Assembly (NCBI GenBank): GCA_026388865.1
Contig: JAPLIX010000510.1
Coordinates: 1-8,395 of the forward strand
Source: Pseudomonadota bacterium
GTDB taxonomy: Bacteria; Desulfobacterota; WTBG01; CAIYCZ01
Reading direction: 5' to 3'
Length of the DNA: 8,395 bases
In this document: positions 1 to 6,786 of the stretch, in pieces
Numbering within the stretch: the stretch's first letter is position 1
How the letters are laid out: each line of letters begins with the position of its first letter
Notes under the pieces: model-generated
Databases searched by the model: none
Seen by the model: only the letters and a program-made list of their open reading frames with translations
What the model was told of the DNA's origin: nothing
Position numbers and translations under genes: made by a program

Positions 1-763
1 CGGCGGTGTCAAACACCTGCCGGACGGCACGGACCGTGTAGAAATAGGTCTGGTCGTAGGTATCCGGGGTATCCTGATACGCTGGTTCTGTGAGCAATTC
101 AGCGTTCAGGGGAAATCCTTCATCGGTTCCCTTCTGCAGGGTGCGATAGATATTAAAGCCCACCTTTTCCTCAAGCGGCTTCCCGCCGGCAACGGTTGCG
201 GGCTGTTTCCATGCCAACAGGAGCGTGCGCCCTTGCCGATCACAGCGCAGGTCTGATGGCGGAGATGGAGGCGCGTCCCAGAATACGGTCACGGTTTCTG
301 ACGAAGCCCCCAGCCTATTCCGCTCATTGAGACACTGAATTTTATAGGAATAGACGTGGTCCGTTTTGACCGAGTTGTCAATATAGGAAAACATGTCCCG
401 CTCAGGGACTTTCCCCCGCGGACCTTTATAGGCATATTCGAAAAAGAAGCGGAAGTTTTTCGGGCACTTTTTACAGCGGTCAGCCGCGGCCACTTCCTCA
501 CGGTATATTTTAAAGCTTTCCAGGTCAAGAAGCGGCGTTTTGTCGGTATTTTTTGTGGGCGGTTTCCACGCGAGAATGATTCCGCCTGACCGGGCAAACG
601 CCCTGAAATTTTTAACAGACTCCGGACCAATCGCGTGCGGAACCGAAGGGTCATCTTTTTTTCCGCATGCAAGCAGCGCGAAACAACAGAAAATAATAAC
701 TGAGGCCCGCTGCAAAAGCAGCCGGTGCCTATGAAAGCGAAAAATACTCAGGTACTCCGCCAT
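1..763 (-). CDS. Lipoprotein with two fibronectin type III-like domains (3' end missing)
   Basis: The minus-strand frame is open from an ATG at 763 to the window edge (254 codons, no stop), so the C-terminus is missing. Residues 1-33 form a lipoprotein signal: basic stretch R9-R19, hydrophobic core V22-A29, then lipobox L30-L31-A32-C33. Gly at +2 and no Asp fit outer-membrane sorting. The mature start is C-G-K-K-D-D-P-S-V-P. Two FnIII-like domains follow, about 48-161 and 166-254. Each has a Trp in an early strand (W66, W185), an F-x-I-Y-R strand (84-88, 203-207) and a late tyrosine-rich strand (YSYKIQCLN 138-146, YFYTVRAVR 240-248). A C97-K-K-C100-P motif lies within the first domain. The start is 6 bases after the argH stop, with AGGGGG as a weak ribosome site inside the argH end, suggesting translational coupling. 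Function is unknown. FnIII domains usually bind protein or carbohydrate. Lipoprotein call is firm; role is not. Confidence 0.85.
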   Translation of the reverse strand, partial: MAEYLSIFRFHRHRLLLQRASVIIFCCFALLACGKKDDPSVPHAIGPESVKNFRAFARSGGIILAWKPPTKNTDKTPLLDLESFKIYREEVAAADRCKKCPKNFRFFFEYAYKGPRGKVPERDMFSYIDNSVKTDHVYSYKIQCLNERNRLGASSETVTVFWDAPPSPPSDLRCDRQGRTLLLAWKQPATVAGGKPLEEKVGFNIYRTLQKGTDEGFPLNAELLTEPAYQDTPDTYDQTYFYTVRAVRQVFDTA

Positions 764-769
764 ATACGC

Positions 770-2197
770 CTACCCCCTGTGCCATGAAGGTGCCGCGGTT
801 GCAATGAAGCGCCGCTGTTTTTTCAGCTCTGCGCGGGCTGTTTTAATTGCTATTTTGACGGTCTGCCGCGCTGTGCCGCCGATGGCCGCGCGGCTGTTGA
901 TGGAGTGCTCTACGGTCACAAACGAGAGCGCATCTGCAGCTATGGTAGAGCTGAATTTCCGCAGCTCAGCAAGCGTGAGATCCTCCAGGGTTTTTCCGCT
1001 GCTGATACAGGAGGCGACTATCCGGCCGGTAATTTCATGGGCGTCCCGGAACGGGATGCCGTGCGCTGCCAGGTAATCAGCCAGGTCGGTTGCGGTAGTA
1101 AATCCCTGATGAGCAGCCTTTTCCATCTGCTGCTCGTTGATCTTCACCTTTGGCAGCAGAGCGGTAAAAACGGCAAGGCAGCCTTTCAGTGTTTCCACCG
1201 TGTCGAACAGTGCTTCCTTGTCCTCCTGCAAATCGCGGTTGTAGGAAAGAGGCAAAGCTTTCATGATGGTGAGGAGCGCCATGAGGTTCCCATATACCCG
1301 GCCGGTTTTCCCCCGGATGAGCTCTGCCACGTCAGGGTTCTTTTTCTGCGGCATGATGCTTGAGCCGGTGCAGAATGAATCGGGAAGCTCAACGAACTGA
1401 AACTCGGGCGATGACCAGATGATGAGCTCTTCGCTAAAGCGGCTGAGGTGCATCATGGCAACTGCGCCGGCACTGCAGAACTCGATGAGCGTATCCCGGT
1501 CGCTCACTGAATCGATACTGTTTGCCGTTACGCGCGGGTAGCCCAGAAGCTGCGCAACATATTCCCGGTCAATGGGATAGGGAGTTCCGGCAAGCGCTGC
1601 CGCGCCCAGGGGCATGCGGTTAACGCGCGCAAAGCATGACTCCATGCGCTCCCGGTCCCGGGTAAACATCTCGTAATAGGCCATCAGATGATGGGAAAAA
1701 AGCACCGGCTGGGCGTGCTGCAAATGAGTAAACCCGGGCATAGAGACGGCGATATGTTTTTCTGCCATGGAAAGAAGCGTCTCCTGCAGACGGTCAAGCA
1801 GGCGGATGGCATCAATAACCGCATCCCGCAGGTACAGGCTTACGTCAAGTGCCACCTGGTCATTACGGCTGCGCGCCGTGTGGAGCTTGCCGCCGGTCGG
1901 GCCGATTTTTTGTATCAGGCGGCTTTCAATGTGCATGTGGACATCTTCAAGACGCGCGGTAAAGGCAAGTTTCCCCTGCTCGATTTCCTGCTCTATTTCT
2001 TTAAGGCCGGCAATGATTCCGGCTGCTTCAGCGGGCGCAATGATTTTCTGCTTTTTGAGCATGCGGCAGTGGGCAATGCTGCCCCTGATGTCGTACTGGT
2101 AGAGCATCCGGTCGAACTGGATAGAAGCGGTGAAGCTCTCAACGAGAGCGTCGGTTGCTTCCTTAAAGCGTCCTGACCAGGGCTTTTTAGTTCCCAT
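770..2197 (-). CDS. argH: Argininosuccinate lyase
   Basis: Cytosolic enzyme that splits argininosuccinate into arginine and fumarate, the last step of arginine synthesis; the family works as a homotetramer. The 475-residue protein is close to the usual 455-470, with a slightly long basic tail (about 460-475). It opens with KKPWSGRF (4-11), as in bacterial ArgH. Family motifs are all present: HTARSRNDQVALD (106-118), THLQHAQP (157-164, with the catalytic histidine H161) and the fumarase/aspartase signature GSSIMPQKKNP (278-288), whose serine pair contains the catalytic base. A TVEHSINSR block sits near the C-terminus, about 425-433. The start at 2197 is backed by an AAGAGGA ribosome site (2204-2210) at good spacing. 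It follows argG after a 194-base repeat-bearing gap and is followed after 6 bases by the lipoprotein gene. Nothing suggests decay. Confidence 0.97.
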   Translation of the reverse strand: MGTKKPWSGRFKEATDALVESFTASIQFDRMLYQYDIRGSIAHCRMLKKQKIIAPAEAAGIIAGLKEIEQEIEQGKLAFTARLEDVHMHIESRLIQKIGPTGGKLHTARSRNDQVALDVSLYLRDAVIDAIRLLDRLQETLLSMAEKHIAVSMPGFTHLQHAQPVLFSHHLMAYYEMFTRDRERMESCFARVNRMPLGAAALAGTPYPIDREYVAQLLGYPRVTANSIDSVSDRDTLIEFCSAGAVAMMHLSRFSEELIIWSSPEFQFVELPDSFCTGSSIMPQKKNPDVAELIRGKTGRVYGNLMALLTIMKALPLSYNRDLQEDKEALFDTVETLKGCLAVFTALLPKVKINEQQMEKAAHQGFTTATDLADYLAAHGIPFRDAHEITGRIVASCISSGKTLEDLTLAELRKFSSTIAADALSFVTVEHSINSRAAIGGTARQTVKIAIKTARAELKKQRRFIATAAPSWHRG

Positions 2198-2221
2198 GCA
2201 GTTTCCTCTTCATTACATTGA

Positions 2222-2250
2222 ACTATACTATTTGAAAATTCTAAATTCAA
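2222..2250 (-). promoter_or_regulatory. Possible sigma-70-type promoter ahead of argH
   Basis: On the minus strand TTGAAT (2250-2245) and TATAGT (2227-2222) are separated by exactly 17 bases, each close to the -35 and -10 consensus. Initiation about 7 bases further on would still precede the argH ribosome site at 2210-2204. The stretch is AT-rich and overlaps a repeat arm, so chance matches are likely. It would let argH and the lipoprotein gene be transcribed independently of argG. Confidence 0.3.
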
Positions 2251-2268
2251 AGCACGAAATCCTGAATA
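2231..2268 (+). repeat. AT-rich intergenic repeat, arm A (argG-argH gap)
   Basis: The plus strand carries the words CTAAATTCAAAGCACGAAAT followed by CCTGAATAA. The same words (CTAAAT, GCACGAAA, CC) recur in the opposite orientation at 2323-2374 and in the hslU-argB gap at 6787-6857. The copies are degenerate rather than exact. It forms one side of an opposed pair flanking about 55 bases that show no gene. Confidence 0.6.
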
Positions 2269-2322
2269 ACTGTAACGCAGCAAATTTCACTAGTAAGATG
2301 TTACCGCTGTCGCGCCGGTTTC

Positions 2323-2374
2323 CAAATTTGATATTCCGGTTTTGTGCTTGTTTCGGATTTAGGTTTTAGTATTT
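2323..2374 (-). repeat. AT-rich intergenic repeat, arm B (argG-argH gap)
   Basis: Read on the minus strand this holds CTAAAACCTAAATCCGAAAC, then AAGCACAAAACCGGAATATC. It is a diverged version of arm A in the reverse orientation, with CTAAAT(C/T)C and AGCAC(A/G)AAA in common. The two arms could fold back on each other in the transcript. It lies directly downstream of the argG stop and contains no open frame of note. Confidence 0.6.
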
Positions 2375-2391
2375 ATGATTTTTAGAATATA

Positions 2392-3606
2392 TTACTTTTT
2401 ATCTTCCTTTGCCATAGCCTGTATCCGCAGCCGCAGCGCATTCAGCCGGATAAAGCCGGTGGCATCTGCCTGCTGATAGACGCTGTCCTCCTCAAAGGTG
2501 GCAAAGTCCGGCCGGTAGAGGCTGTGGGGGGATTTCCTGCCCACCACGATACAGTTGCCTTTATAGAGTTTCAAGCGAACGCTGCCGGTCACATTGTGCT
2601 GTGTTGCGTCAACGGTTCCCTGCAGCACTTCGCGTTCGGGTGCGAACCAGTAACCGTAATACACCAGCTCCGCGTACCGGGTAACCAGGCTGTCTTTGAA
2701 GTGCATCACTTCGCGGTCCATGGTGATTGACTCCATGGCGCGGTGGGCACTGTGCAGGATCGTTCCCCCCGGCGTTTCATAGACACCGCGCGATTTCATG
2801 CCCACATAGCGATTTTCCACGATGTCAATCCTGCCGATCCCGTTCGCTCCTCCGAGCCGGTTGAGATTATCGAGCAGTGTTGCCGGGCTCATTTCTTTCC
2901 CGTCCAGGGAGACCGGATCACCGTTTACGTAGCCGATTTCAATATAGGTCGGCTTGTCCGGGGCTTTCTCCGGAGAGACGCTGAGGAGAAACATATCCTC
3001 CTTCGGCTCGCTCCAGGGGTCCTCAAGGATGCCGCCCTCAAAGCTTATATGAAACAGGTTCCGGTCGCTGCTGTAAGGCTTTTCCTGGGACACCGGCACC
3101 GGGATGCCGTGTTTTTTGGCATAATCAATGAGCGCGTTGCGTGAGTTGAAGTCCCAGATTCTCCACGGCGCAATAATCTTTATGTGCGGTGACAGGGCAA
3201 GGTAGGTGAGCTCAAAGCGCACCTGGTCATTACCCTTGCCGGTTGAGCCATGGGAGACGGCATCAGCGCCTTCCTGGCGTGCAATCTCGATCTGCCTTTT
3301 GGCAATCAGGGGCCGGGCAATAGAGGTGCCCAGCATGTAGGTCCCCTCATAAATGGCATTTGCCCTGAGCATGGGGAATATGTAATCCTTTACAAACTCC
3401 TCCCGCAGGTCTTCGATATAGATTTTGCTGGCACCGGTTTTAAGCGCCTTCTCATTAAGCCCCTGCAGTTCCTGGCCCTGGCCGAGGTCGGCGGCAAAGG
3501 CGATGACTTCACATCCGTAAGTTTCAATGAGCCATTTCAGAATAATAGATGTATCCAGCCCGCCGGAATAGGCGAGTACCACTTTCTTAATGCCACTGTC
3601 TTTCAC
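2392..3606 (-). CDS. argG: Argininosuccinate synthase
   Basis: Joins citrulline and aspartate using ATP (giving AMP and pyrophosphate) to form argininosuccinate, the penultimate step of arginine synthesis; a cytosolic homotetramer in this family. At 404 residues it has the standard length of the short bacterial type. The N-terminal ATP-pyrophosphatase P-loop SGGLDTS is at 14-20, and the substrate-binding block GSTGKGNDQVRFE at 120-132. The start codon is GTG at 3606-3604, chosen because a near-perfect AAAGGAGG site lies 7 bases upstream and the protein begins at the usual distance from the P-loop. No alternative ATG fits as well. It is the third of the five clustered steps after argB and is separated from argF by an 82-base gap full of heptamer repeats. 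The strong ribosome site suggests translation is not dependent on coupling to argF. Confidence 0.97.
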   Translation of the reverse strand: MKDSGIKKVVLAYSGGLDTSIILKWLIETYGCEVIAFAADLGQGQELQGLNEKALKTGASKIYIEDLREEFVKDYIFPMLRANAIYEGTYMLGTSIARPLIAKRQIEIARQEGADAVSHGSTGKGNDQVRFELTYLALSPHIKIIAPWRIWDFNSRNALIDYAKKHGIPVPVSQEKPYSSDRNLFHISFEGGILEDPWSEPKEDMFLLSVSPEKAPDKPTYIEIGYVNGDPVSLDGKEMSPATLLDNLNRLGGANGIGRIDIVENRYVGMKSRGVYETPGGTILHSAHRAMESITMDREVMHFKDSLVTRYAELVYYGYWFAPEREVLQGTVDATQHNVTGSVRLKLYKGNCIVVGRKSPHSLYRPDFATFEEDSVYQQADATGFIRLNALRLRIQAMAKEDKK

Positions 3607-3613
3607 GTTGCAA

Positions 3614-3621
3614 CCTCCTTT
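3614..3621 (-). promoter_or_regulatory. Strong Shine-Dalgarno site of argG (GTG start)
   Basis: AAAGGAGG on the minus strand, 7 bases before the GTG at 3606. It fixes the start of argG and is the strongest ribosome site in the window. hslU, argD and argF have weak sites by comparison. Confidence 0.85.
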
Positions 3622-3624
3622 GGT

Positions 3625-3655
3625 AGCTATCAGCAGTCAGCGGTCAGCTTTCAGC
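3625..3655 (+). repeat. Heptamer tandem repeat (argF-argG gap)
   Basis: Four consecutive 7-base units of the form AGCNNTC on the plus strand (NN = TA, AG, GG, TT) plus a final AGC, with no phase slips. Only two positions vary per unit. The array ends in an A-rich stretch and is opposed by inverted copies of the same unit at 3669-3694. It lies immediately upstream of the argG ribosome site. Confidence 0.85.
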
Positions 3656-3685
3656 AAAAAATAAATTAGGCTGACGGCTGTCAGC
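3656..3685 (-). terminator. Terminator-like hairpin with T-rich tail between argF and argG
   Basis: On the minus strand GCTGAC-AGCC-GTCAGC (3685-3670) is a perfect 6-base-pair, GC-rich stem with a 4-base loop. It is followed after CTAA by TTTATTTTTT (3665-3656). The stem is short and the T run is slightly offset, so it may be a weak or conditional terminator, or simply a by-product of the repeats. A competing pairing, CAGCCGTCAGC with the downstream GCTGACCGCTG (one mismatch), would use the same bases. Confidence 0.35.
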
Positions 3686-3694
3686 TTATCAGCT
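3669..3694 (-). repeat. Inverted heptamer repeat units overlapping the argF stop
   Basis: Read on the minus strand the units are AGCTGATA, AGCTGAC, AGCCGTC and AGCC, the same motif as at 3625-3655 but in opposite orientation. The first unit contains the argF stop codon (AGC TGA), so the repeat appears to supply the last codon and stop of argF. Confidence 0.7.
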
Positions 3695-4606
3695 CATAAG
3701 CAGTTCCAGTATTGCCTTCTGTATATGCAGACGGTTTTCAGCCTGGTCAAAAATAGCCGAATGCTCGCCGTCCATCACCTCGTCGGTTATCTCTTCTCCC
3801 CGGTGTGCCGGCAGGCAGTGCATGACTATGACATCCCTGGCCGCAGCTTCCACCAGCCGCGTGTTTACCTGAAAGTTTTGAAACGCCTTGATCCGCTCGC
3901 GATACTCTTTTTCCTGTCCCATGCTGACCCAGGTGTCAGTGCTGATGACATGGGCATCCTTTACTGCCTCGAACGGATCGTGGAGCAGCGTAATCTTTGA
4001 TACTGCCTCACGCTGCGCCATTTCCAGAACAGAAGCAGCAGGGCTGTGGGTCTTGGGACACGCCACCGTCAAATCAAACTGCAGCCTGAGGGCGGCATGG
4101 ATCCAGGAATGGGCGATATTATTGCCGTCCCCGATATAGGCTACTTTCAATCCCTTTAAGCTTTTCCTCTTTTCCCGTATGGTGAGAATATCTGCCAGTA
4201 TCTGGCAGGGGTGGCAGAGGTCAGTGAGACCGTTTATAACCGGGACCGTGGCATTCCGGGCAAACTCTTCGATGGTTGCCTGGGAAAAGGTGCGGATCAT
4301 GATGCCGTCCATATACCGTGACAGCGTGCGGGCGGTATCGGCAACCGATTCGCCGCGGCCAAGCTGGGTATCGATCCAGCGCATATAGAGCGCGAGGCCC
4401 CCCAGCTGAAACATCCCGACCTCAAAGGAGACGCGGGTGCGAGTGGATGGCTTCTCAAAGATCATGCCCAGGGTTTTTCCCTTGAGCGGATGATAGAGCT
4501 CGCCCTTTTTCTGCTTCTTTTTCAGTTCCAGGGCCCTGGTTAAGAATTCCTCCAGCTCTTCTTTTTTCAGATCATAGAGGCTTAAAAGGTCTTTTTTAGG
4601 TTTCAT
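3689..4606 (-). CDS. argF: Ornithine carbamoyltransferase
   Basis: Transfers the carbamoyl group from carbamoyl phosphate to ornithine, giving citrulline; cytosolic, trimeric in the family. The length of 305 residues is typical of anabolic bacterial enzymes. The carbamoyl-phosphate motif STRTR is at 54-58, DTQLGRGES at 79-87, and HPCQ at 132-135 (preceded by LTDLC where many homologues have LTDLY). The nucleotide-fold-like YIGDGNN is near 156, and the ornithine/catalytic HCLP lies near the C-terminus. The ATG at 4606 puts the first helix at its normal place, although the upstream ribosome site is weak (GCGAG only). It sits 62 bases after argD and 82 before argG. The final codon and TGA stop lie inside a repeat unit, so the extreme C-terminus may be repeat-derived. 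Catabolic arcB is less likely given the anabolic neighbours. Confidence 0.96.
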   Translation of the reverse strand: MKPKKDLLSLYDLKKEELEEFLTRALELKKKQKKGELYHPLKGKTLGMIFEKPSTRTRVSFEVGMFQLGGLALYMRWIDTQLGRGESVADTARTLSRYMDGIMIRTFSQATIEEFARNATVPVINGLTDLCHPCQILADILTIREKRKSLKGLKVAYIGDGNNIAHSWIHAALRLQFDLTVACPKTHSPAASVLEMAQREAVSKITLLHDPFEAVKDAHVISTDTWVSMGQEKEYRERIKAFQNFQVNTRLVEAAARDVIVMHCLPAHRGEEITDEVMDGEHSAIFDQAENRLHIQKAILELLMS

Positions 4607-4668
4607 GGGTAACTCGCTTACGGTGAATCCACCGCTGCCCCCGTTATGCAGGGGAAGGCTTACGGGAT
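4607..4668. other. argD-argF gap with two small hairpins and an 8-base direct repeat
   Basis: This 62-base spacer contains CGGTG-AATC-CACCG (4621-4634), a 5-base-pair stem, and CCCC-8 bases-GGGG (4639-4654). GCTTACGG occurs twice in direct orientation (4616-4623 and 4658-4665). Neither hairpin is followed by a T run on the minus strand, so neither looks like a terminator. They may affect mRNA stability or argF translation; this is inference. Confidence 0.4.
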
Positions 4669-5856
4669 TTACAGTTTTGTAAAAATACTTTCCAGCACGC
4701 TGAGGCAGTGGTCAATTTCTCTTCTGCTAATGATCAGCGGCGGCACAAAGCGCAGGATTTTGTCCATGGTGCAGTTGATGATGATGCCCTGGCGGAGACA
4801 CTGTCTGACGATCTCCCTGCCGTCTCTGTTCAGCTCCATGCCGATGATGAGGCCTTTGCCCCGCACCTCCCTGATGATGGCGGGGTAGCGCTTCTTCAGC
4901 GCCATGAGCCCGTTCATAAAATAGCTGCCCATCATCCGGCAATTGTTCAGAACATCGCCCTGCAGCAGGGTCTTCATCACTGCTGCGCCTGCAGCCATGG
5001 CAACCGGGTTGCCGCCAAAGGTTGAAGCGTGGGTGCCGGGGGTAAAGCTCTCGGCAATATGTTTTCGTGCCAGCATGGCTCCGGCCGGAAGTCCCCCGGC
5101 AAGCGCTTTTGCCAGTGTCATAATGTCCGGCTTGACCCGGTAGTGCTCATGGGCAAAGAGTTTTCCGGTTCTGCCCATGCCCACCTGCACCTCATCAAAA
5201 ATGAGCAGCAGCCCGTGCTCGTCGCACAATTGCCTGACCTTTTTCAAATAGGAAGCGTCAGGGATGTTGACCCCGCCTTCTCCCTGAATCGGCTCAAGCA
5301 GTATGGCGCACGTATGCGGCGTGACAGCTCGTTTCAGGGCTGCTATATCATTGAACGGTACATAGCGAAATCCCGGCAGCAGGGGCTCAAAGCCCTTATG
5401 GAATTTTTTCTGCGCGGTTGCTGAAAGCGTGGCGAAGGTCCGGCCATGAAAAGAATCGTGCATGGTGATGACTTCAAAGCGTTTTTTATGCCCGCGGTCC
5501 TGAGAATATTTGCGCGCCAGCTTCAGTGCTGATTCATTGGCTTCTGCGCCGCTGTTGCAGAAGAACACCCGGTCGGCAAAGGAGTGCCTGGTCAGAAGCT
5601 CAGAAAGCGCTGCCTGGGGTTCGGTATAGAAAAAATTTGATACATGGATCAGCCTGCCCAGCTGCGCTTGAGCAGCCCGTACCACCGCCGGGTGGCAGTG
5701 CCCGAGGTTGCATACGGCAATTCCGGAGAGAAAATCAAGATACTCGTTGCCCTGCGCATCCCAGAGTTTTGAGCCTTTTCCCTTAACCAGCACTACCGGA
5801 TACCTGCTGTAGGTCTGGAAAATATTCTGGTCAGTAATCGCTACCGTATTTTTCAT
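4669..5856 (-). CDS. argD: Acetylornithine aminotransferase
   Basis: PLP-dependent class-III transaminase that converts N-acetylglutamate semialdehyde and glutamate to N-acetylornithine and 2-oxoglutarate; related enzymes also act on succinyldiaminopimelate in lysine synthesis. At 395 residues it matches the family length. The cofactor-phosphate loop NSGAEANESALKLAR is at 101-115, the substrate/cofactor stretch HDSFHGRT at 133-140, and LLEPIQGEGG at 186-195. DEVQVGMGRTG (221-231) includes the PLP-nitrogen aspartate D221. The Schiff-base lysine is K250 in TLAKALAGG. The ATG at 5856 gives a normal N-terminus, but the ribosome site is poor; a nearby upstream ATG (CAAGATGGTG) is out of frame. It starts 37 bases after argB. 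Succinylornithine or ornithine aminotransferases share this fold, but the neighbours favour ArgD. Confidence 0.95.
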   Translation of the reverse strand: MKNTVAITDQNIFQTYSRYPVVLVKGKGSKLWDAQGNEYLDFLSGIAVCNLGHCHPAVVRAAQAQLGRLIHVSNFFYTEPQAALSELLTRHSFADRVFFCNSGAEANESALKLARKYSQDRGHKKRFEVITMHDSFHGRTFATLSATAQKKFHKGFEPLLPGFRYVPFNDIAALKRAVTPHTCAILLEPIQGEGGVNIPDASYLKKVRQLCDEHGLLLIFDEVQVGMGRTGKLFAHEHYRVKPDIMTLAKALAGGLPAGAMLARKHIAESFTPGTHASTFGGNPVAMAAGAAVMKTLLQGDVLNNCRMMGSYFMNGLMALKKRYPAIIREVRGKGLIIGMELNRDGREIVRQCLRQGIIINCTMDKILRFVPPLIISRREIDHCLSVLESIFTKL

Positions 5857-5893
5857 AGCACCATCTTGAAAGGTATATTGTTACGCAAGCCCT

Positions 5894-6772
5894 TTATTTC
5901 TTCACCAGCTGTGTGCCGATGCCGCCATCAGTAAAAAGCTCCAGCAGCATTGCGTGCCGGACCCGGCCGTCAATTATATGCGCCTTTGCCACGCCCTTCT
6001 GAAGCGCGGAGAGGCAGCAGTTGACCTTGGGTATCATCCCGCCGCTGATCGCGCCTGAGCGCAGCATGCTGCGCGCCTGTTTTGCATCAAGCGAGGAAAC
6101 CAGTTTCCCCCTGCCGTCTTTTACCCCCACCACATCAGTGAGCAGGATGAGCTTTTCAGCCTTGAGGGAGGCGGCGATCTCTCCTGCCACCAGGTCGGCA
6201 TTGATATTGTAGGTACGGCCGTCAGTCCCGACACCCACCGGTGCAATGACCGGAATAAACTGGCTCCGGTCGAGGGTATCGATAACCTGAGGGTCAATAG
6301 CGGCAACTTCGCCAACCATGCCCAGGTCAACCGAGGCCTTGCTGCTCCCGGCTTTGCCCGGAAGATGAAGTTTTTTTGCCATTATAAGATTTCCGTCTTT
6401 ACCGCTTAAGCCCACGGCCTTGCCGCCGTTCTGATTGATGAGGCTTACAAGCTCCTTGTTGATTTTACCCACCAGCACCATTTCCACCACGTCCATGGTT
6501 TCTTGGTCAGTGACCCGCATGCCGCCGACAAACCGCGACTCTTTCCCTATTTTGTTCAGCAGCGACCCGATCTGCGGGCCGCCGCCGTGAACCACAACCG
6601 GCCGCATGCCGATGTAGATCAAGAGCGTTATGTCCATGGCAAAGCTGTGTTTCAGCTCCTCATCTATCATGGCATGGCCGCCAAATTTTACCACCATCGT
6701 CTTCTGATAGAATGACCTGATGTAGGGCAGGGCCTCCATTAGCACGGTTGCTTTATCCTGGGGATGAGACAT
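5894..6772 (-). CDS. argB: Acetylglutamate kinase, probably arginine-inhibited type
   Basis: Phosphorylates N-acetylglutamate with ATP, the controlling step of arginine synthesis; an amino-acid-kinase-fold enzyme in the cytosol. The 292 residues exceed the 258 of the arginine-insensitive E. coli enzyme. The excess includes an N-terminal segment (about 1-24, with ALPYIRSFYQ) corresponding to the mobile helix that links dimers into hexamers in arginine-sensitive enzymes such as those of Thermotoga maritima and Pseudomonas aeruginosa. VVKFGGHAM (27-35) carries the catalytic lysine K29, HGGGPQ (62-67) the substrate loop, and INADLVAGEIA with LLTDVVGV the nucleotide side. The C-terminal HIIDGRVRHAMLLELFTDGG with GIGT resembles the arginine-site region. 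The start at 6772 is supported by AAGAGGAA (6785-6778). It is the first arg gene after hslU, across a 90-base repeat gap. Feedback inhibition is inferred from architecture. Confidence 0.96.
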   Translation of the reverse strand: MSHPQDKATVLMEALPYIRSFYQKTMVVKFGGHAMIDEELKHSFAMDITLLIYIGMRPVVVHGGGPQIGSLLNKIGKESRFVGGMRVTDQETMDVVEMVLVGKINKELVSLINQNGGKAVGLSGKDGNLIMAKKLHLPGKAGSSKASVDLGMVGEVAAIDPQVIDTLDRSQFIPVIAPVGVGTDGRTYNINADLVAGEIAASLKAEKLILLTDVVGVKDGRGKLVSSLDAKQARSMLRSGAISGGMIPKVNCCLSALQKGVAKAHIIDGRVRHAMLLELFTDGGIGTQLVKK

Positions 6773-6786
6773 AACAGTTCCTCTTG

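Noticed and set aside
289..672. Minus-strand 127-codon open frame within the lipoprotein region
   Set aside because: It is out of frame with the lipoprotein frame, which has a signal peptide, lipobox and FnIII patterns; this one is a low-complexity basic shadow.
1688..2176. Plus-strand 162-codon open frame opposite argH
   Set aside because: It is antisense to conserved argH motifs and has no family resemblance or ribosome site; GC-rich genes commonly give such shadows.
1993..2283. Minus-strand 96-codon open frame overlapping the argH start and the argG-argH gap
   Set aside because: It overlaps the argH N-terminus in another frame and draws half its codons from repeat sequence; no domain is recognisable.
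3625..3694. Possible CRISPR-like repeat or tRNA in the argF-argG gap
   Set aside because: Units are 7 bases with no spacers of CRISPR size, and no cloverleaf can be drawn.
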